Assembly (NCBI RefSeq): GCF_910591885.1
Contig: NC_063276.1
Span: 11,346,001-11,410,000 of the forward strand
Direction: 5' to 3'
DNA from: Bombus terrestris
Taxonomy: Eukaryota > Arthropoda > Insecta > Hymenoptera > Apidae
DNA length: 64,000 bases
Shown here: one piece after another, positions 1-11,399 of the stretch
Position numbering within the stretch: the stretch's first letter is position 1
Layout: every line of letters starts with the position of its first letter
The notes under the pieces: generated by a model
Database searches by the model: none
Told to the model about the DNA's origin: nothing
The model's input: the letters and a program-made list of their open reading frames with translations, nothing else
Translations under genes and position numbers: made by a program

Positions 1-7
1 ACTTTAT

Positions 8-14
8 CTTTGTT
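8..14 (+). promoter_or_regulatory. HMG-box (SOX/TCF)-like motif CTTTGTT (example)
   Basis: CTTTGTT is the complement of AACAAAG, which matches the general SOX/TCF core WWCAAAG. Most monomers carry it as ATCTTTGTT. The CATAAGCG subfamily reads CCTTAGTT and some right-hand monomers read CTTTGCT, both of which break the core. Seven-base AT-rich motifs arise easily by chance, and satellite homogenisation multiplies any such match, so this is a motif description and not evidence of binding. Confidence 0.25.
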
Positions 15-155
15 CTCCATAAGTGACAGATCACGATCTGCTTTCAGAAACATAGGATGAAGTACAAAAAGCATCAGATTTTAAAAGCTGGAGATGTCAG
101 ACATTTTCAGTTTTAGGAAGAGACAAAAAATAGTTTAATTATTGACATTATCTTT
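12..155 (+). repeat. Representative satellite monomer (144 bp)
   Basis: This is the first complete monomer if the register is set at GTTCTCC. Its parts are CTTTGTT (8-14, starting just before the register point), the variable block CATAAGTG, a dyad at 27-40, CTTTCAGAAACA, a TATA-like position that here reads TACAAAAAG, GCATCAGATTTT, GCTGGAGATG, GTCAGACA (usually GTCAGACG elsewhere), GTTTTAGGAAGAG, an A-run and TTTAATTATTGAC. The register is arbitrary; no biological start is visible. Monomers of 145 bp usually differ by one A in the A-run. At 144-145 bp the unit is close to the 147 bp wrapped by a nucleosome core, which makes one nucleosome per monomer possible but is not shown by sequence. 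Confidence 0.95.
27..40. other. Monomer dyad CAGATC-AC-GATCTG (example)
   Basis: Two perfect 6-bp inverted arms, CAGATC (27-32) and GATCTG (35-40), flank a 2-bp spacer. The dyad is the most constant element of the array. The spacer has two main forms, AC (as here) and TC (for example in the monomer at about 1040). Decayed versions also occur: AAATCACGATCTG in monomers with CATAAGCG, CAGATCACAATCTG in CATATATG monomers, and CAGATCACGATCCGC in a right-hand subfamily. Short dyads are a reported feature of centromeric satellites that lack CENP-B boxes. It could equally be a protein-binding palindrome. Function is not shown. Confidence 0.8.
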
Positions 156-161
156 GTTCTC

Positions 162-169
162 CACATGTG
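162..169. promoter_or_regulatory. E-box palindrome CACATGTG (example)
   Basis: CACATGTG is an 8-bp perfect palindrome containing the E-box form CANNTG. It occupies the variable block in a large subset of monomers, just upstream of the dyad. The same block reads CATAAGTG, CATAAGCG or CATATATG in other subfamilies, so the palindrome is a subfamily marker. Three monomers carry CACACGTG instead, which creates the strong E-box CACGTG. Confidence 0.35.
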
Positions 170-350
170 ACAGATCACGATCTGCTTTCAGAAACACAGG
201 ATGAGGTACAAAAAGCATCAGATTTTAAAAGCTGGAAATGTCAGACGTTTTCTGTTTTAGGAAGAGACAAAAAAAATTTTAATTATTGACTATACCTTAG
301 TTCCCCATAAGCGATAGATCACGATCTGCTTTCAGAAACATAGGATGAAG

Positions 351-359
351 TATAAAAAG
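351..359 (+). promoter_or_regulatory. TATA-box-like TATAAAAAG in monomer (example)
   Basis: TATAAAAAG fits the eukaryotic TATA consensus TATAWAWR and occurs at the same place in most of the roughly 440 monomers. Left-type variants TACAAAAAG and TATGAAAAGG, and TATAAGAAG in a few, break it. No initiator or downstream gene is attached, so any transcription would yield satellite RNA. Because the motif is part of the homogenised monomer, its repetition is not independent evidence of selection. Confidence 0.35.
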
Positions 360-604
360 CATCAGATTTTAAAAGCTGGATATGTCAGACGTTTTCAGTT
401 TTAGGAAGAGACAAAAAATAGTTTAATTATTGACATTATCTTTGTTCTCCACATGTGACAGATCACGATCTGCTTTCAGAAACGGAGGATGAAGTATAAA
501 AAAGCATCATATTTTAAAAGCTGGAGATGTCAGACGTTTTCAGTTTTAGGAAGAGATAAAAAATAGTTTAATTATTGACTTTATCTTTGTTCGCCACATG
601 TGAG

Positions 605-1495
605 AGATCACGATCTGCTTTCAGAAACACAGGATGAGGTACAAAAAGCATCAGATTTTAAAAGCTGGAAATGTCAGACGTTTTCTGTTTTAGGAAGAGA
701 CAAAAAAAATTTTAATTATTGACTATACCTTAGTTCCCCAGAAGCGACAGATCACGATCTGCTTTCAGAAACATAGGATGAAGTATAAAAAGCATCAGAT
801 TTTAAAAGCTGGATATGTCAGACGTTTTCAGTTTTAGGAAGAGACAACAAATAGTTTAATTATTGACATTATCTTTGTTCTCCACATGTGACAGATCACG
901 ATCTGCTTTCAGAAACAGAGGATGAAATATAAAAAGGGTCAGATTTTAAAAGCTGGAGATGTCAGACGTTTTCAGTTTTAGGAATAAACAAAAAAAAAGT
1001 TTAATTATTGACTTCATCTCTGTTCTCCACATGTGACAGATCTCGATCTGCTTTCAGAAACATAGGATGAAGTATAAAATGGATCAGATTTTAAAAGCTG
1101 GAGATGTCAGACGTTTTCAGTTTTAGGAATAGACAAAAAATAGTTTAATTATTGACATTATCTTTGTTCTCCACATGTGACAGATCACGATCTGCTTTCT
1201 GAAACACAGGACGAGGTATAAACAGCATCAGATTTTAAAAGCTGGAGATGTCAGACGTTTTCAGTTTTAAGAATAAACAAAAAAAAAGTTTAATTATTGA
1301 CTTCATCCTTGTTCTCCACATGTGACAGATCTCGATCTGCTTTCAGAAACATAGGATGAAGTATAAAAAGCATCAGATTTTAAAAGCTGGAGATGTCAGA
1401 CGTTTTCAGTTTTAGGAAGAAACAAAAAATTGTTTAATTATTGACATTATCTTTGTTCTCCACATGTGACAGATCACGATCTGCTTTCAGAAACA
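605..1495. repeat. Six-monomer block duplicated at 2340-3230 (shift 1735 bp)
   Basis: This block and 2340-3230 match nearly base for base at a shift of 1735 bp, or 12 monomers. Shared rare markers include AAAGGGTC (around 931 and 2666), CATCTCTG, the TC-spacer dyad, and GAAACAAAAAATTG. Differences include CCAGAAGCG versus CCATAAGCG near 740/2475 and GTACAAAAAG versus GTACCTAAAG near 637/2372. The match ends at 1496/3231, where CATAGG meets CAGAGG. Confidence 0.8.
983..988 (+). promoter_or_regulatory. AATAAA hexamer before the A-run (example)
   Basis: One subfamily reads GGAATAAACA just before the long A-run, giving the canonical polyadenylation hexamer AATAAA about 60 bases downstream of the TATA-like box. 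The alternatives GGAATAGACA and GGAAGAGACA lack it. Nothing shows that it acts in RNA processing; it is listed as a subfamily marker. Confidence 0.2.
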
Positions 1496-2220
1496 TAGGA
1501 TGAAGTACAAAAAGCATCAGATTTTAAAAGATGGAGATGTCAGACATTTTCAGTTTTAGGAAGAGACAAAAAATAGTTTAATTATTGACATTATCTTTGT
1601 TCTCCACATGTGACAGATCACGATCTGCTTTCAGACACACAGGATGAGGTACAAAAAGCATCAGATTTTAAAAGCTGGAAATGTCAGACGTTTTCTGTTT
1701 TAGGAAGAGACAAAAAAAATTTAAATTATTGACTATACCTTAGTTCCCCATAAGCGACAGATCACGATCTGCTTTCAGAAACATAGGATGAAGTATAAAA
1801 AACATCAGATTTTAAAAGCTGGATATGTCAGACGTTTTCAGTTTTAGGAAGAGACAAAAAATAGTTTAATTATTGACATTATCTTTGTTCTCCACATGTG
1901 ACAGATCACGATCTGCTTTCAGAAACGGAGGATGGAGTATAAAAAAGCATCAGATTTTAAAAGCTGGAGATGTCAGACGTTTTCAGTTTTAGGAAGAGAT
2001 AAAAAATAGTTTAATTATTGACTTTATCTTTGTTCGCCACATGTGAGAGATCACGATCTGCTTTCAGAAACAGTGGATGAAGTATAAAAAAGGATCTGAT
2101 TTTAAAAGCTGGAGATGTCAGACGTTTTCAGTTTTGGAAAGAGACAAAAAAAAAAAGTTTAGTTATTGACTTTATCTTTGTTCTCCATAAGTAACAGATC
2201 ACGATCTGCTTTCAGAAACA
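1490..2220. repeat. Five-monomer block duplicated at 3804-4533 (shift ~2314 bp)
   Basis: The run of monomers from GTACAAAAAGC with GACATTTTCAG through TACCTTAGTT, AGGAGGATG and TTCGCCAC to GTAACAGATC is repeated 16 monomers downstream. One A-run differs by a base, which moves the shift from 2314 to 2313. The same monomer order begins near position 50 (shift about 1443 from there), so this was a common building block of the left zone. Confidence 0.7.
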
Positions 2221-2339
2221 TAGGATGAAGTATAGAAAGCATCAGATTTTAAAAGCTGGAGATGTCAGACGTTTTCAGTTTTAGGAAGAGACAAAAAATA
2301 GTTTAATTATTGACATTATCTTTGTTCTCCACATGTGAC

Positions 2340-3230
2340 AGATCACGATCTGCTTTCAGAAACACAGGATGAGGTACCTAAAGCATCAGATTTTAAAAGC
2401 TGGAAATGTCAGACGTTTTCTGTTTTAGGAAGAGACAAAAAAAATTTTAATTATTGACTATACCTTAGTTCCCCATAAGCGACAGATCACGATCTGCTTT
2501 CAGAAACATAGGATGAAGTATAAAAAGCATCAGATTTTAAAAGCTGGATATGTCAGACGTTTTCAGTTTTAGGAAGAGACAACAAATAGTTTAATTATTG
2601 ACATTATCTTTGTTCTCCACATGTGACAGATCACGATCTGCTTTCAGAAACAGAGGATGAAATATAAAAAGGGTCAGATTTTAAAAGCTGGAGATGTCAG
2701 ACGTTTTCAGTTTTAGGAATAAACAAAAAAAAAGTTTAATTATTGACTTCATCTCTGTTCTCCACATGTGACAGATCTCGATCTGCTTTCAGAAACATAG
2801 GATGAAGTATAAAATGGATCAGATTTTAAAAGCTGGAGATGTCAGACGTTTTCAGTTTTAGGAATAGACAAAAAATAGTTTAATTATTGACATTATCTTT
2901 GTTCTCCACATGTGACAGATCACGATCTGCTTTCTGAAACACAGGACGAGGTATAAACAGCATCAGATTTTAAAAGCTGGAGATGTCAGACGTTTTCAGT
3001 TTTAAGAATAAACAAAAAAAAAGTTTAATTATTGACTTCATCCTTGTTCTCCACATGTGACAGATCTCGATCTGCTTTCAGAAACATAGGATGAAGTATA
3101 AAAAGCATCAGATTTTAAAAGCTGGAGATGTCAGACGTTTTCAGTTTTAGGAAGAAACAAAAAATTGTTTAATTATTGACATTATCTTTGTTCTCCACAT
3201 GTGACAGATCACGATCTGCTTTCAGAAACA
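2340..3230. repeat. Second copy of the six-monomer block; its first part recurs at 4509-5040
   Basis: This copy matches 605-1495 at 1735 bp. Its first half matches 4509-5040 again at a shift of 2169 bp (15 monomers), including the AAAGGGTC monomer at 4836. The match to the third copy stops where AAAAAATAG meets AAAAGAAG. The GGTACC change near 2375 occurs only in this copy. Confidence 0.75.
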
Positions 3231-5137
3231 GAGGATGAAGTATAAAAAAGGATCTGATTTTAAATGCTGGAGATGTCAGACGCTTTCAGTTTCAGGAATA
3301 GACAAAAAAAAAGTTTAATGACTGACTTTATCTTTGTTCTCCATAAGTGTCAGATCACGATCTGCTTTCATAAACACAGGATGAAATATAAAAAGGATCA
3401 GATTTTAAAAGCTGGAAATGTCAGACGTTTTCTGTTTTAGGAAGAGACAAAAAAAATTTTAATTATTGACTATACCTTTGTTATCCATAAGTGACAGATC
3501 ACGATCTGCTTTCAGAAACATAGGATGAAGTATAAAAAGGATCCGATTTTAAAAGCTGGAAATGTCAGACGTTTTCAGTTTTAGGAATACACAAAAGAAA
3601 AGTTTAATCATTGACTTTATCTTTGTTCTCCATAAGTGACAGATCACGATCTGCTTTCAGAAACATAGGATGAAGTATAAAAAGGATCAGATTTTAAAAG
3701 CTGGAGATGTCAGACGTTTTCAGTTTTAGGAAGAGACAAAAAATAGTTCAATTATTGACATTATCTTTGTTCGCCACATGTGAGAGATCACGATCTGCTT
3801 TCAGAAACATAGGATGAAGTACAAAAAGCATCAGATTTTAAAAGCTGGAGATGTCAGACATTTTCAGTTTTAGGAAGAGACAAAAAATAGTTTAATTATT
3901 GACATTATCTTTGTTCTCCACATGTGACAGATCACGATCTGCTTTCAGAAACACAGGATGAGGTACAAAAAGCATCAGATTTTAAAAGCTGGAAATGTCA
4001 GACGTTTTCTGTTTTAGGAAGAGACAAAAAAAATTTAAATTATTGACTATACCTTAGTTCCCCATAAGCGACAGATCACGATCTGCTTTCAGAAACATAG
4101 GATGAAGTATAAAAAGCATCAGATTTTAAAAGCTGGATATGTCAGACGTTTTCAGTTTTAGGAAGAGACAAAAAATAGTTTAATTATTGACATTATCTTT
4201 GTTCTCCACATGTGACAGATCACGATCTGCTTTCAGAAACGGAGGATGAAGTATAAAAAAGCATCAGATTTTAAAAGCTGGAGATGTCAGACGTTTTCAG
4301 TTTTAGGAAGAGATAAAAAATAGTTTAATTATTGACTTTATCTTTGTTCGCCACATGTGAGAGATCACGATCTGCTTTCAGAAACAGTGGATGAAGTATA
4401 AAAAAGGATCTGATTTTAAAAGCTGGAGATGTCAGACGTTTTCAGTTTTGGAAAGAGACAAAAAAAAAAGTTTAGTTATTGACTTTATCTTTGTTCTCCA
4501 TAAGTAACAGATCACGATCTGCTTTCAGAAACACAGGATGAGGTACAAAAAGCATCAGATTTTAAAAGCTGGAAATGTCAGACGTTTTCTGTTTTAGGAA
4601 GAGACAAAAAAAATTTTAATTATTGACTATACCTTAGTTCCCCATAAGCGACAGATCACGATCTGCTTTCAGAAACATAGGATGAAGTATAAAAAGCATC
4701 AGATTTTAAAAGCTGGATATGTCAGACGTTTTCAGTTTTAGGAAGAGACAACAAATAGTTTAATTATTGACATTATCTTTGTTCTCCACATGTGACAGAT
4801 CACGATCTGCTTTCAGAAACAGAGGATGAAATATAAAAAGGGTCAGATTTTAAAAGCTGGAGATGTCAGACGTTTTCAGTTTTAGGAATAAACAAAAAAA
4901 AAGTTTAATTATTGACTTCATCTCGGTTCTCCACATGTGACAGATCTCGATCTGCTTTCAGAAACATAGGATGAAGTATAAAATGGATCAGATTTTAAAA
5001 GCTGGAGATGTCAGACGTTTTCAGTTTTAGGAATAGACAAAAAAGAAGTTTAATTATTGACTATACATTAGTTCTCCATAAGCGACAAATCACGATATGC
5101 ATTCAGAAACACCTGATGAGGTATAAAAAACATCAGA

Positions 5138-6915
5138 TTTTAAAAGGTGGAGATTTCAGACGTTTTCAGTTTTAGGAAGAGACAAAAAATAGTTTAATTA
5201 TTGACACTATCTTTGTTCGCCACATGTGAGAGATCACCATCTGCTTTCAGAAACAGCGGATGAAGTATAAAAAAGGATCTGATTTTAAATGCTGGAGATG
5301 TCAGACGCTTTCAGTTTCAGGAATAGACAAAAAAAAAGTTTAATTACTGACTTTATCTTTGTTCTCCATAAGTGACAGATCACGATCTGCTTTCAGAAAC
5401 ATAGGATGAAGTATGAAAAGGATCAGATTTTAAAGGCTGGAGATGTCAGACGTTTTCAGTTTTGGAAAGAGACAAAAAAAATGTTTAGTTATTGACTTTA
5501 TCTTTGTTCTCCATAAGTGACAGATCACGATCTGCTTTCAGAAACATAGGATGAAGTATAAAAAGGATCAGATTTTAAAAGCTGGAAATGTCAGACGTTT
5601 TCTGTTTTAGGAAGAGACAAAAAAAATATTAATTATTGACTATACCATAGTTCTCCATAAGCGAGAAATCACGATCTGCTTTCAGAAACAGAGGATGAAG
5701 TATAAAAAAGGATCTGATTTTAAATGCTGGAGATGTCAGACGCTTTCAGTTTCAGGAATAGACAAAAAAAAAGTTTAATTACTGACTTTATCTTTGTTCT
5801 CCATAAGTGACAGATCACGATCTGCTTACAGAAACATAGGATGAAGTATGAAAAGGATCAGATTTTAAAAGCTGGAAATGTCAGACGTTTTCAGTTTTAG
5901 GAAGAGACAAAAAATAGTTTAATTATTGACATTATCTTTGTTCGCCACATGTGAGAGATCACGATCTGCTTTCAGAAACAGAGGATGAAGTATAAAAAAG
6001 GATCTGATTTTAAATGCTGGAGATGTCAGACGTTTTCAGTTTTAGGAATAAACAAAAAAAAAGTTTAATTATTGACTTTATCCTTGTTCTCCACATGTGA
6101 CAGATCTCGATCTGCTTTCAGAAACATAGGATGAAGTATAAAAAGGATCAGATTTTAAAAGGTGGAGATGTCAGACGTTTTCAGTTTTAGGAAGAGACAA
6201 AAAATAGTTTAATTATTGACACTATCTTTGTTCGCCACATGTGAGAGATCACCATCTGCTTTCAGAAACAGCGGATGAAGTATAAAAAAGGATCTGATTT
6301 TAAATGCTGGAGATGTCAGACGCTTTCAGTTTCAGGAATAGACAAAAAAAAAGTTTAATTACTGACTTTATCTTTGTTCTCCATAAGTGACAGATCACGA
6401 TCTGCTTTCAGAAACATAGGATGAAGTATGAAAAGGATCAGATTTTAAAGGCTGGAGATGTCAGACGTTTTCAGTTTTGGAAAGAGACAAAAAAAATGTT
6501 TAGTTATTGACTTTATCTTTGTTCTCCATAAGTGACAGATCACGATCTGCTTTCAGAAACATAGGATGAAGTATAAAAAGGATCAGATTTTAAAAGCTGG
6601 AAATGTCAGACGTTTTCTGTTTTAGGAAGAGACAAAAAAAATATTAATTATTGACTATACCATAGTTCTCCATAAGCGAGAAATCACGATCTGCTTTCAG
6701 AAACAGAGGATGAAGTATAAAAAAGGATCTGATTTTAAATGCTGGAGATGTCAGACGCTTTCAGTTTCAGGAATAGACAAAAAAAAAGTTTAATTACTGA
6801 CTTTATCTTTGTTCTCCATAAGTGACAGATCACGATCTGCTTACAGAAACATAGGATGAAGTATGAAAAGGATCAGATTTTAAAAGCTGGAGATGTCAGA
6901 CGTTTTCAGTTTTAG
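5138..6915. repeat. Seven-monomer tandem duplication (unit 1015 bp)
   Basis: The segment at about 5138-5902 matches 6153-6917. Marker pairs at a shift of 1015 bp are GATCACCATCTG, AACAGCGGATG, TTTTAAAGGCTGG (5428 and 6443), AAAAAAAATGTTTAG and CTGCTTACAG. The match ends where GGAAGAGAC meets GGAATAAAC. The first copy reads GAGATTTCAG where the second reads GAGATGTCAG. Confidence 0.75.
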
Positions 6916-7243
6916 GAATAAACAAAAAAAAAGTTTAATTATTGACTTCATCCTTGTTCTCCACATGTGACAGATCTCGATCTGCTTTCAGAAACATAGG
7001 ATGAAGTATAAAAAAGGATCTGATTTTAAATGCTGGAGATGTCAGACGTTTTCAGTTTTAGGAATAAACAAAAAAATAGTTTAATTATTGACTTCATCTT
7101 TGTTCTCCACATGTGACAGATCTCGATCTGCTTTCAGAAACATAGGATGAAGTATAAGAAGCATCAGATTTTATAAGCTGGAAATGTCAGACGTTTTCTC
7201 TTTTGGGAAGAGACAAAAAAAAAGTTTAATTACTGACTTTATC

Positions 7244-7580
7244 TTTGTTCTCCATAAGTGACAGATCACGATCTGCTTTCATAAACACAGGATGATGTAT
7301 AAAAAGGATGAGATTTTATAAGGTGGAGATGTCAGACGTTTTCAGTTTTAGGAATAGACAAAAAAAAAGTTTTATTATTGACTTTATCTTTGTTCTCCAT
7401 AAGTGACAGATCAGGATCTGCTTTCAGAAACATAGGATGAAATATAAAAAGGATCAGATCTTAAAAGCTGGAAATGTCAGACGTTTTCAGTTTTAGGAAT
7501 AAACAAAAAAAAAGTTTAACTATTGACTTCATCTTTGTTCTCCACATGTGACAGATCTCGATCTGCTTTCAGAAACATAG
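7244..7580. repeat. Two-monomer block repeated at 9853-10190 (shift 2609 bp)
   Basis: The unusual CAGGATGATGTATAAA and GGATGAGATTTTATAAGG monomer is followed by GATCAGGATCTG and GATCAGATCTTAAAAG. Both recur 18 monomers downstream. The pair ends where TATAAAAAGC meets TATAAGAAGC. Confidence 0.7.
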
Positions 7581-7719
7581 GATGAAGTATAAAAAGCATC
7601 AGATTTTAAAAGCTGGAGATGTCAGACGTTTTCAGTTTTAGGTAGAGACAAAAAAAAGTTTAATTATTGACTTTACCGTTGTTCTCCACATGTGACAGAT
7701 CACGATCTGCTTTCCGAAA

Positions 7720-8010
7720 CATAGGATGAAGTATAAAAAGGATCAGATTTTATGAGCTGGAAATGTCAGACGTTTTCTGTTTTGGGAAGAGACAAAAAAA
7801 AAGTTTAATTATTGACTTTATCCTTGTTCTCCACATGTGACAGATCTCGATCTGCTTTCAGAAACAGAGGATGAAGTATAAAAAGGATCAGATTTTATGA
7901 GCTGGAAATGTCAGACGTTTTCTGTTTTGGGAAGAGACAAAAAAAAAGTTTAATTATTGACTTTATCCTTGTTCTCCACATGTGACAGATCTCGATCTGC
8001 TTTCAGAAAC
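7720..8010. repeat. Adjacent near-identical monomer pair
   Basis: The monomer carrying TTTTATGAGCTGGAAATG and GTTTTGGGAAGAG is repeated immediately with a shift of 145 bp (AGGATG at 7723 and 7868). Most neighbours in the array are not each other's closest relatives, so this is a single-monomer duplication that stands out from the multi-monomer events. Confidence 0.75.
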
Positions 8011-11000
8011 AGAGGATGAAGTATAAAAAAGGATCTGATTTTAAATGCTGGAGATGTCAGACGTTTTCAGTTTTAGGAATAAACAAAAAAAAAGTTTAAT
8101 TATTGACTTTATCCTTCTTCTCCACATGTGACAGATCTCGATCTGCTTTCAGAAACATAGGATGAAGTATAAAAAGGATCAGATTTTAAAAGGTGGAGAT
8201 GTCAGACGTTTTCAGTTTTAGGAAGAGACAAAAAATAGTTTAATTATTGACTTTATCCTTGTTCTCCACATGTGACAGATCTCGATCTGCTTTCAGAAAC
8301 ATAGGATGAAGTATAAAATGGATCAGATTTTAAAAGCTGGAAATGTCAGACGTTTTCTGTTTTAGGAAGGGACAAAAAAAATTTTAATTATTGACTATAC
8401 CTTAGTTCTCCATAAGCGACAAATCACGATCTGCTTTCAGAAACACAGTATGAGGTATAAAAAGCATCAGATTTTAAAAGCTGGAGATGTCAGACGTTTT
8501 CAGTTTTAGGAATAAACAAAAAAAAAGTTTAATTGTTGACTTCATCTTTGTTCTCCACATGTGACAGATCTCGATCTGCTTTCAGAAACATGGGATGAAG
8601 TATAAAAAGCATCAGATTTTAAAAGCTGGAGATGTCAGACGTATTCAGTTTTAGGAAGAAACAAAAAATAGTTTAATTATTGACATTATCTTTGTTCTCC
8701 ACATGTGACAGATCACGATCTGCTTTCAGAAACAGAGGATGAAGTATTAAAAAGGATCTGATTTTAAGTGCTGGAGATGTCAGACGCTTTCAGTTTCAGG
8801 AATAGACAAATAAAAAGTTTAATTACTGACTTTATCTTTGTTCTCCATAAGTGACAGATCACGATCTGCTTACAGAAACATAGGATGAAGTATGAAAAGG
8901 ATCAGATTTTAAAAGCTGGAGATGTCAGACGTTTTCAGTTTTAGGAATAAACAAAAAAAAAGTTTAATTATTGACTTCATCTTTGTTCTCCACATGTGAC
9001 AGATCTCGATCTGCTTTCAGAAACATAGGATGAAGTATAAAAAAGGATCTGATTTTAAATGCTGGAGATGTCAGACGTTTTCAGTTTTAGGAATAAACAA
9101 AAAAATAGTTTAATTATTGACTTCATCTTTGTTCTCCACATGTGACAGATCTCGATCTGCTTTCAGAAACACAGGATGAAGTATAAGAAGCATCAGATTT
9201 TATAAGCTGGATATGTCAGACGTTTTCTGTTTTGGGAAGAGACAAAAAGAAAGTTTAATTACTGACTTTATCTTTGTTCTCCACATGTGACAGATCTCGA
9301 TCTGCTTTCAGAAACATAGGATGAAGTATAAGAAGCATCAGATTTTATAAGCTGGAGATGTCAGACGTTTTCAGTTTTAGGAATACACAAAAGAAAAGTT
9401 TAATTACTGACTTTGTCTTTGTTCTCCATAAGTGACAGATCACGATCTGCTTTCATAAACACAGGATGAAGTATAAAAAGGATCAGATTTTAAAAGCTGG
9501 AGATGTCAGACGTTTTCAGTTTTAGGAAGAGACAAAAAATAGTTTAATTATTGACATTATCTTTGTTCGCCACATGTGAGAGATCTCGATCTGCTTTCAG
9601 AAACAGAGGATGAAGTATAAAAAAGGATCTGATTTTAATTGCTGGAGATGTCAGACGTTTTCAGTTTTAGGAATAAACAAAAAAATAGTTTAATTATTGA
9701 CTTCATCTTTGTTCTCCACATGTGACAGATCTCGATCTGCTTTCAGAAACATAGGATGAAGTATAAGAAGCATCAGATTTTATAAGCTGGAGATGTCAGA
9801 CGTTTTCAGTTTTAGGAATACACAAAAGAAAAGTTTAATTACTGACTTTGTCTTTGTTCTCCATAAGTGACAGATCACGATCTGCTTTCATAAACACAGG
9901 ATGATGTATAAAAAGGATGAGATTTTATAAGGTGGAGATGTCAGACGTTTTCAGTTTTAGGAATAGACAAAAAAAAAGTTTTATTATTGACTTTATCTTT
10001 GTTCTCCATAAGTGACAGATCAGGATCTGCTTTCAGAAACATAGGATGAAATATAAAAAGGATCAGATCTTAAAAGCTGGAAATGTCAGACGTTTTCAGT
10101 TTTAGGAATAAACAAAAAAAAAGTTTAACTATTGACTTCATCTTTGTTCTCCACATGTGACAGATCTCGATCTGCTTTCAGAAACATAGGATGAAGTATA
10201 AGAAGCATCAGATTTTATAAGCTGGAGATGTCAGACGTTTTCAGTTTTAGGAAGAAACAAAAAAAAGTTTAATTATTGACATTACCTTTGTTCTCCACAT
10301 GTGACAGATCACGATCTGCTTTCATAAACACAGGATGAAGTATAAAAAGGATCAGATTTTATAAGCTGGAAATGTCAGACGTTTTCTGTTTTGGGAAGAG
10401 ACAAAAAAAAAGTTTAATTATTGACTTTATCCTTGTTCTCCACATGTGACAGATCTCGATCTGCTTTCAGAAACAGAGGATGAAGTATAAAAAAGGATCT
10501 GATTTTAAATGCTGGAGATGTCAGACGTTTTCAGTTTTGGAAAGAGACAAAAAAAAAAAGTTTAGTTATTGACTTTATCTTTGTTCTCCATAAGTAACAG
10601 ATCACGATCTGCTTTCAGAAACATAGGATGAAGTATAGAAAGCATCAGATTTTAAAAGCTGGAGATGTCAGACGCTTTCAGTTTCAGGAATAGACAAAAA
10701 AAAAGTTTAATTACTGACTTTATCTTTGTTCTCCATAAGTGACAGATCACGATCTGCTTACAGAAACATAGGATGAAGTATGAAAAGGATCAGATTTTAA
10801 AAGCTGGAGATGTCAGACGTTTTCAGTTTTGGAAAGGGACAAAAAAAAAGTTTAGTTATTGACTTTATCTTTGTTCTCCATAAGTGACACATCACGATCT
10901 GCTTTCAGAAACATAGGATGAAGTATAAAAAGGATCAGATTTTAAAAGCTGGAAATGTCAGACGTTTTCTGTTTTAGGAAGAGACAAAAAAAATTTTAAT

Positions 11001-11399
11001 TATTGACTATACCATAGTTCTCCATAAGCGAGAAATCACGATCTGCTTTCAGAAACACACGGTGAGGTATAAAAAACTTCAGATTTTAAAAGCTGGAGAT
11101 GTCAGACGTTTTCAGTTTTAGGAATAAACAAAAAAAAAGTTTAATTGTTGACTTCATCTTTGTTCTCCACATGTGACAGATCTCGATCTGCTTTCAGAAA
11201 CATGGGATGAAGTATAAAAAGCATCAGATTTTAAAAGCTGGAGATGTCAGACGTATTCAGTTTTAGGAAGAAACAAAAAATAGTTTAATTATTGACATTA
11301 TCTTTGTTCTCCACATGTGACAGATCACGATCTGCTTTCAGAAACAGAGGATGAAGTATTAAAAAGGATCTGATTTTAAATGCTGGAGATGTCAGACGC

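Noticed and set aside
144..175. Bacterial-type promoter (TTGACA with a downstream AT-rich stretch)
   Set aside because: TTGACA or TTGACT is simply part of the monomer. No proper -10 element follows at fixed spacing, and nothing else suggests a prokaryote.
2370..2380. GTACCTAAAG change as a possible insertion or junction
   Set aside because: Alignment to the copy at 605-1495 shows just base substitutions without a length change.
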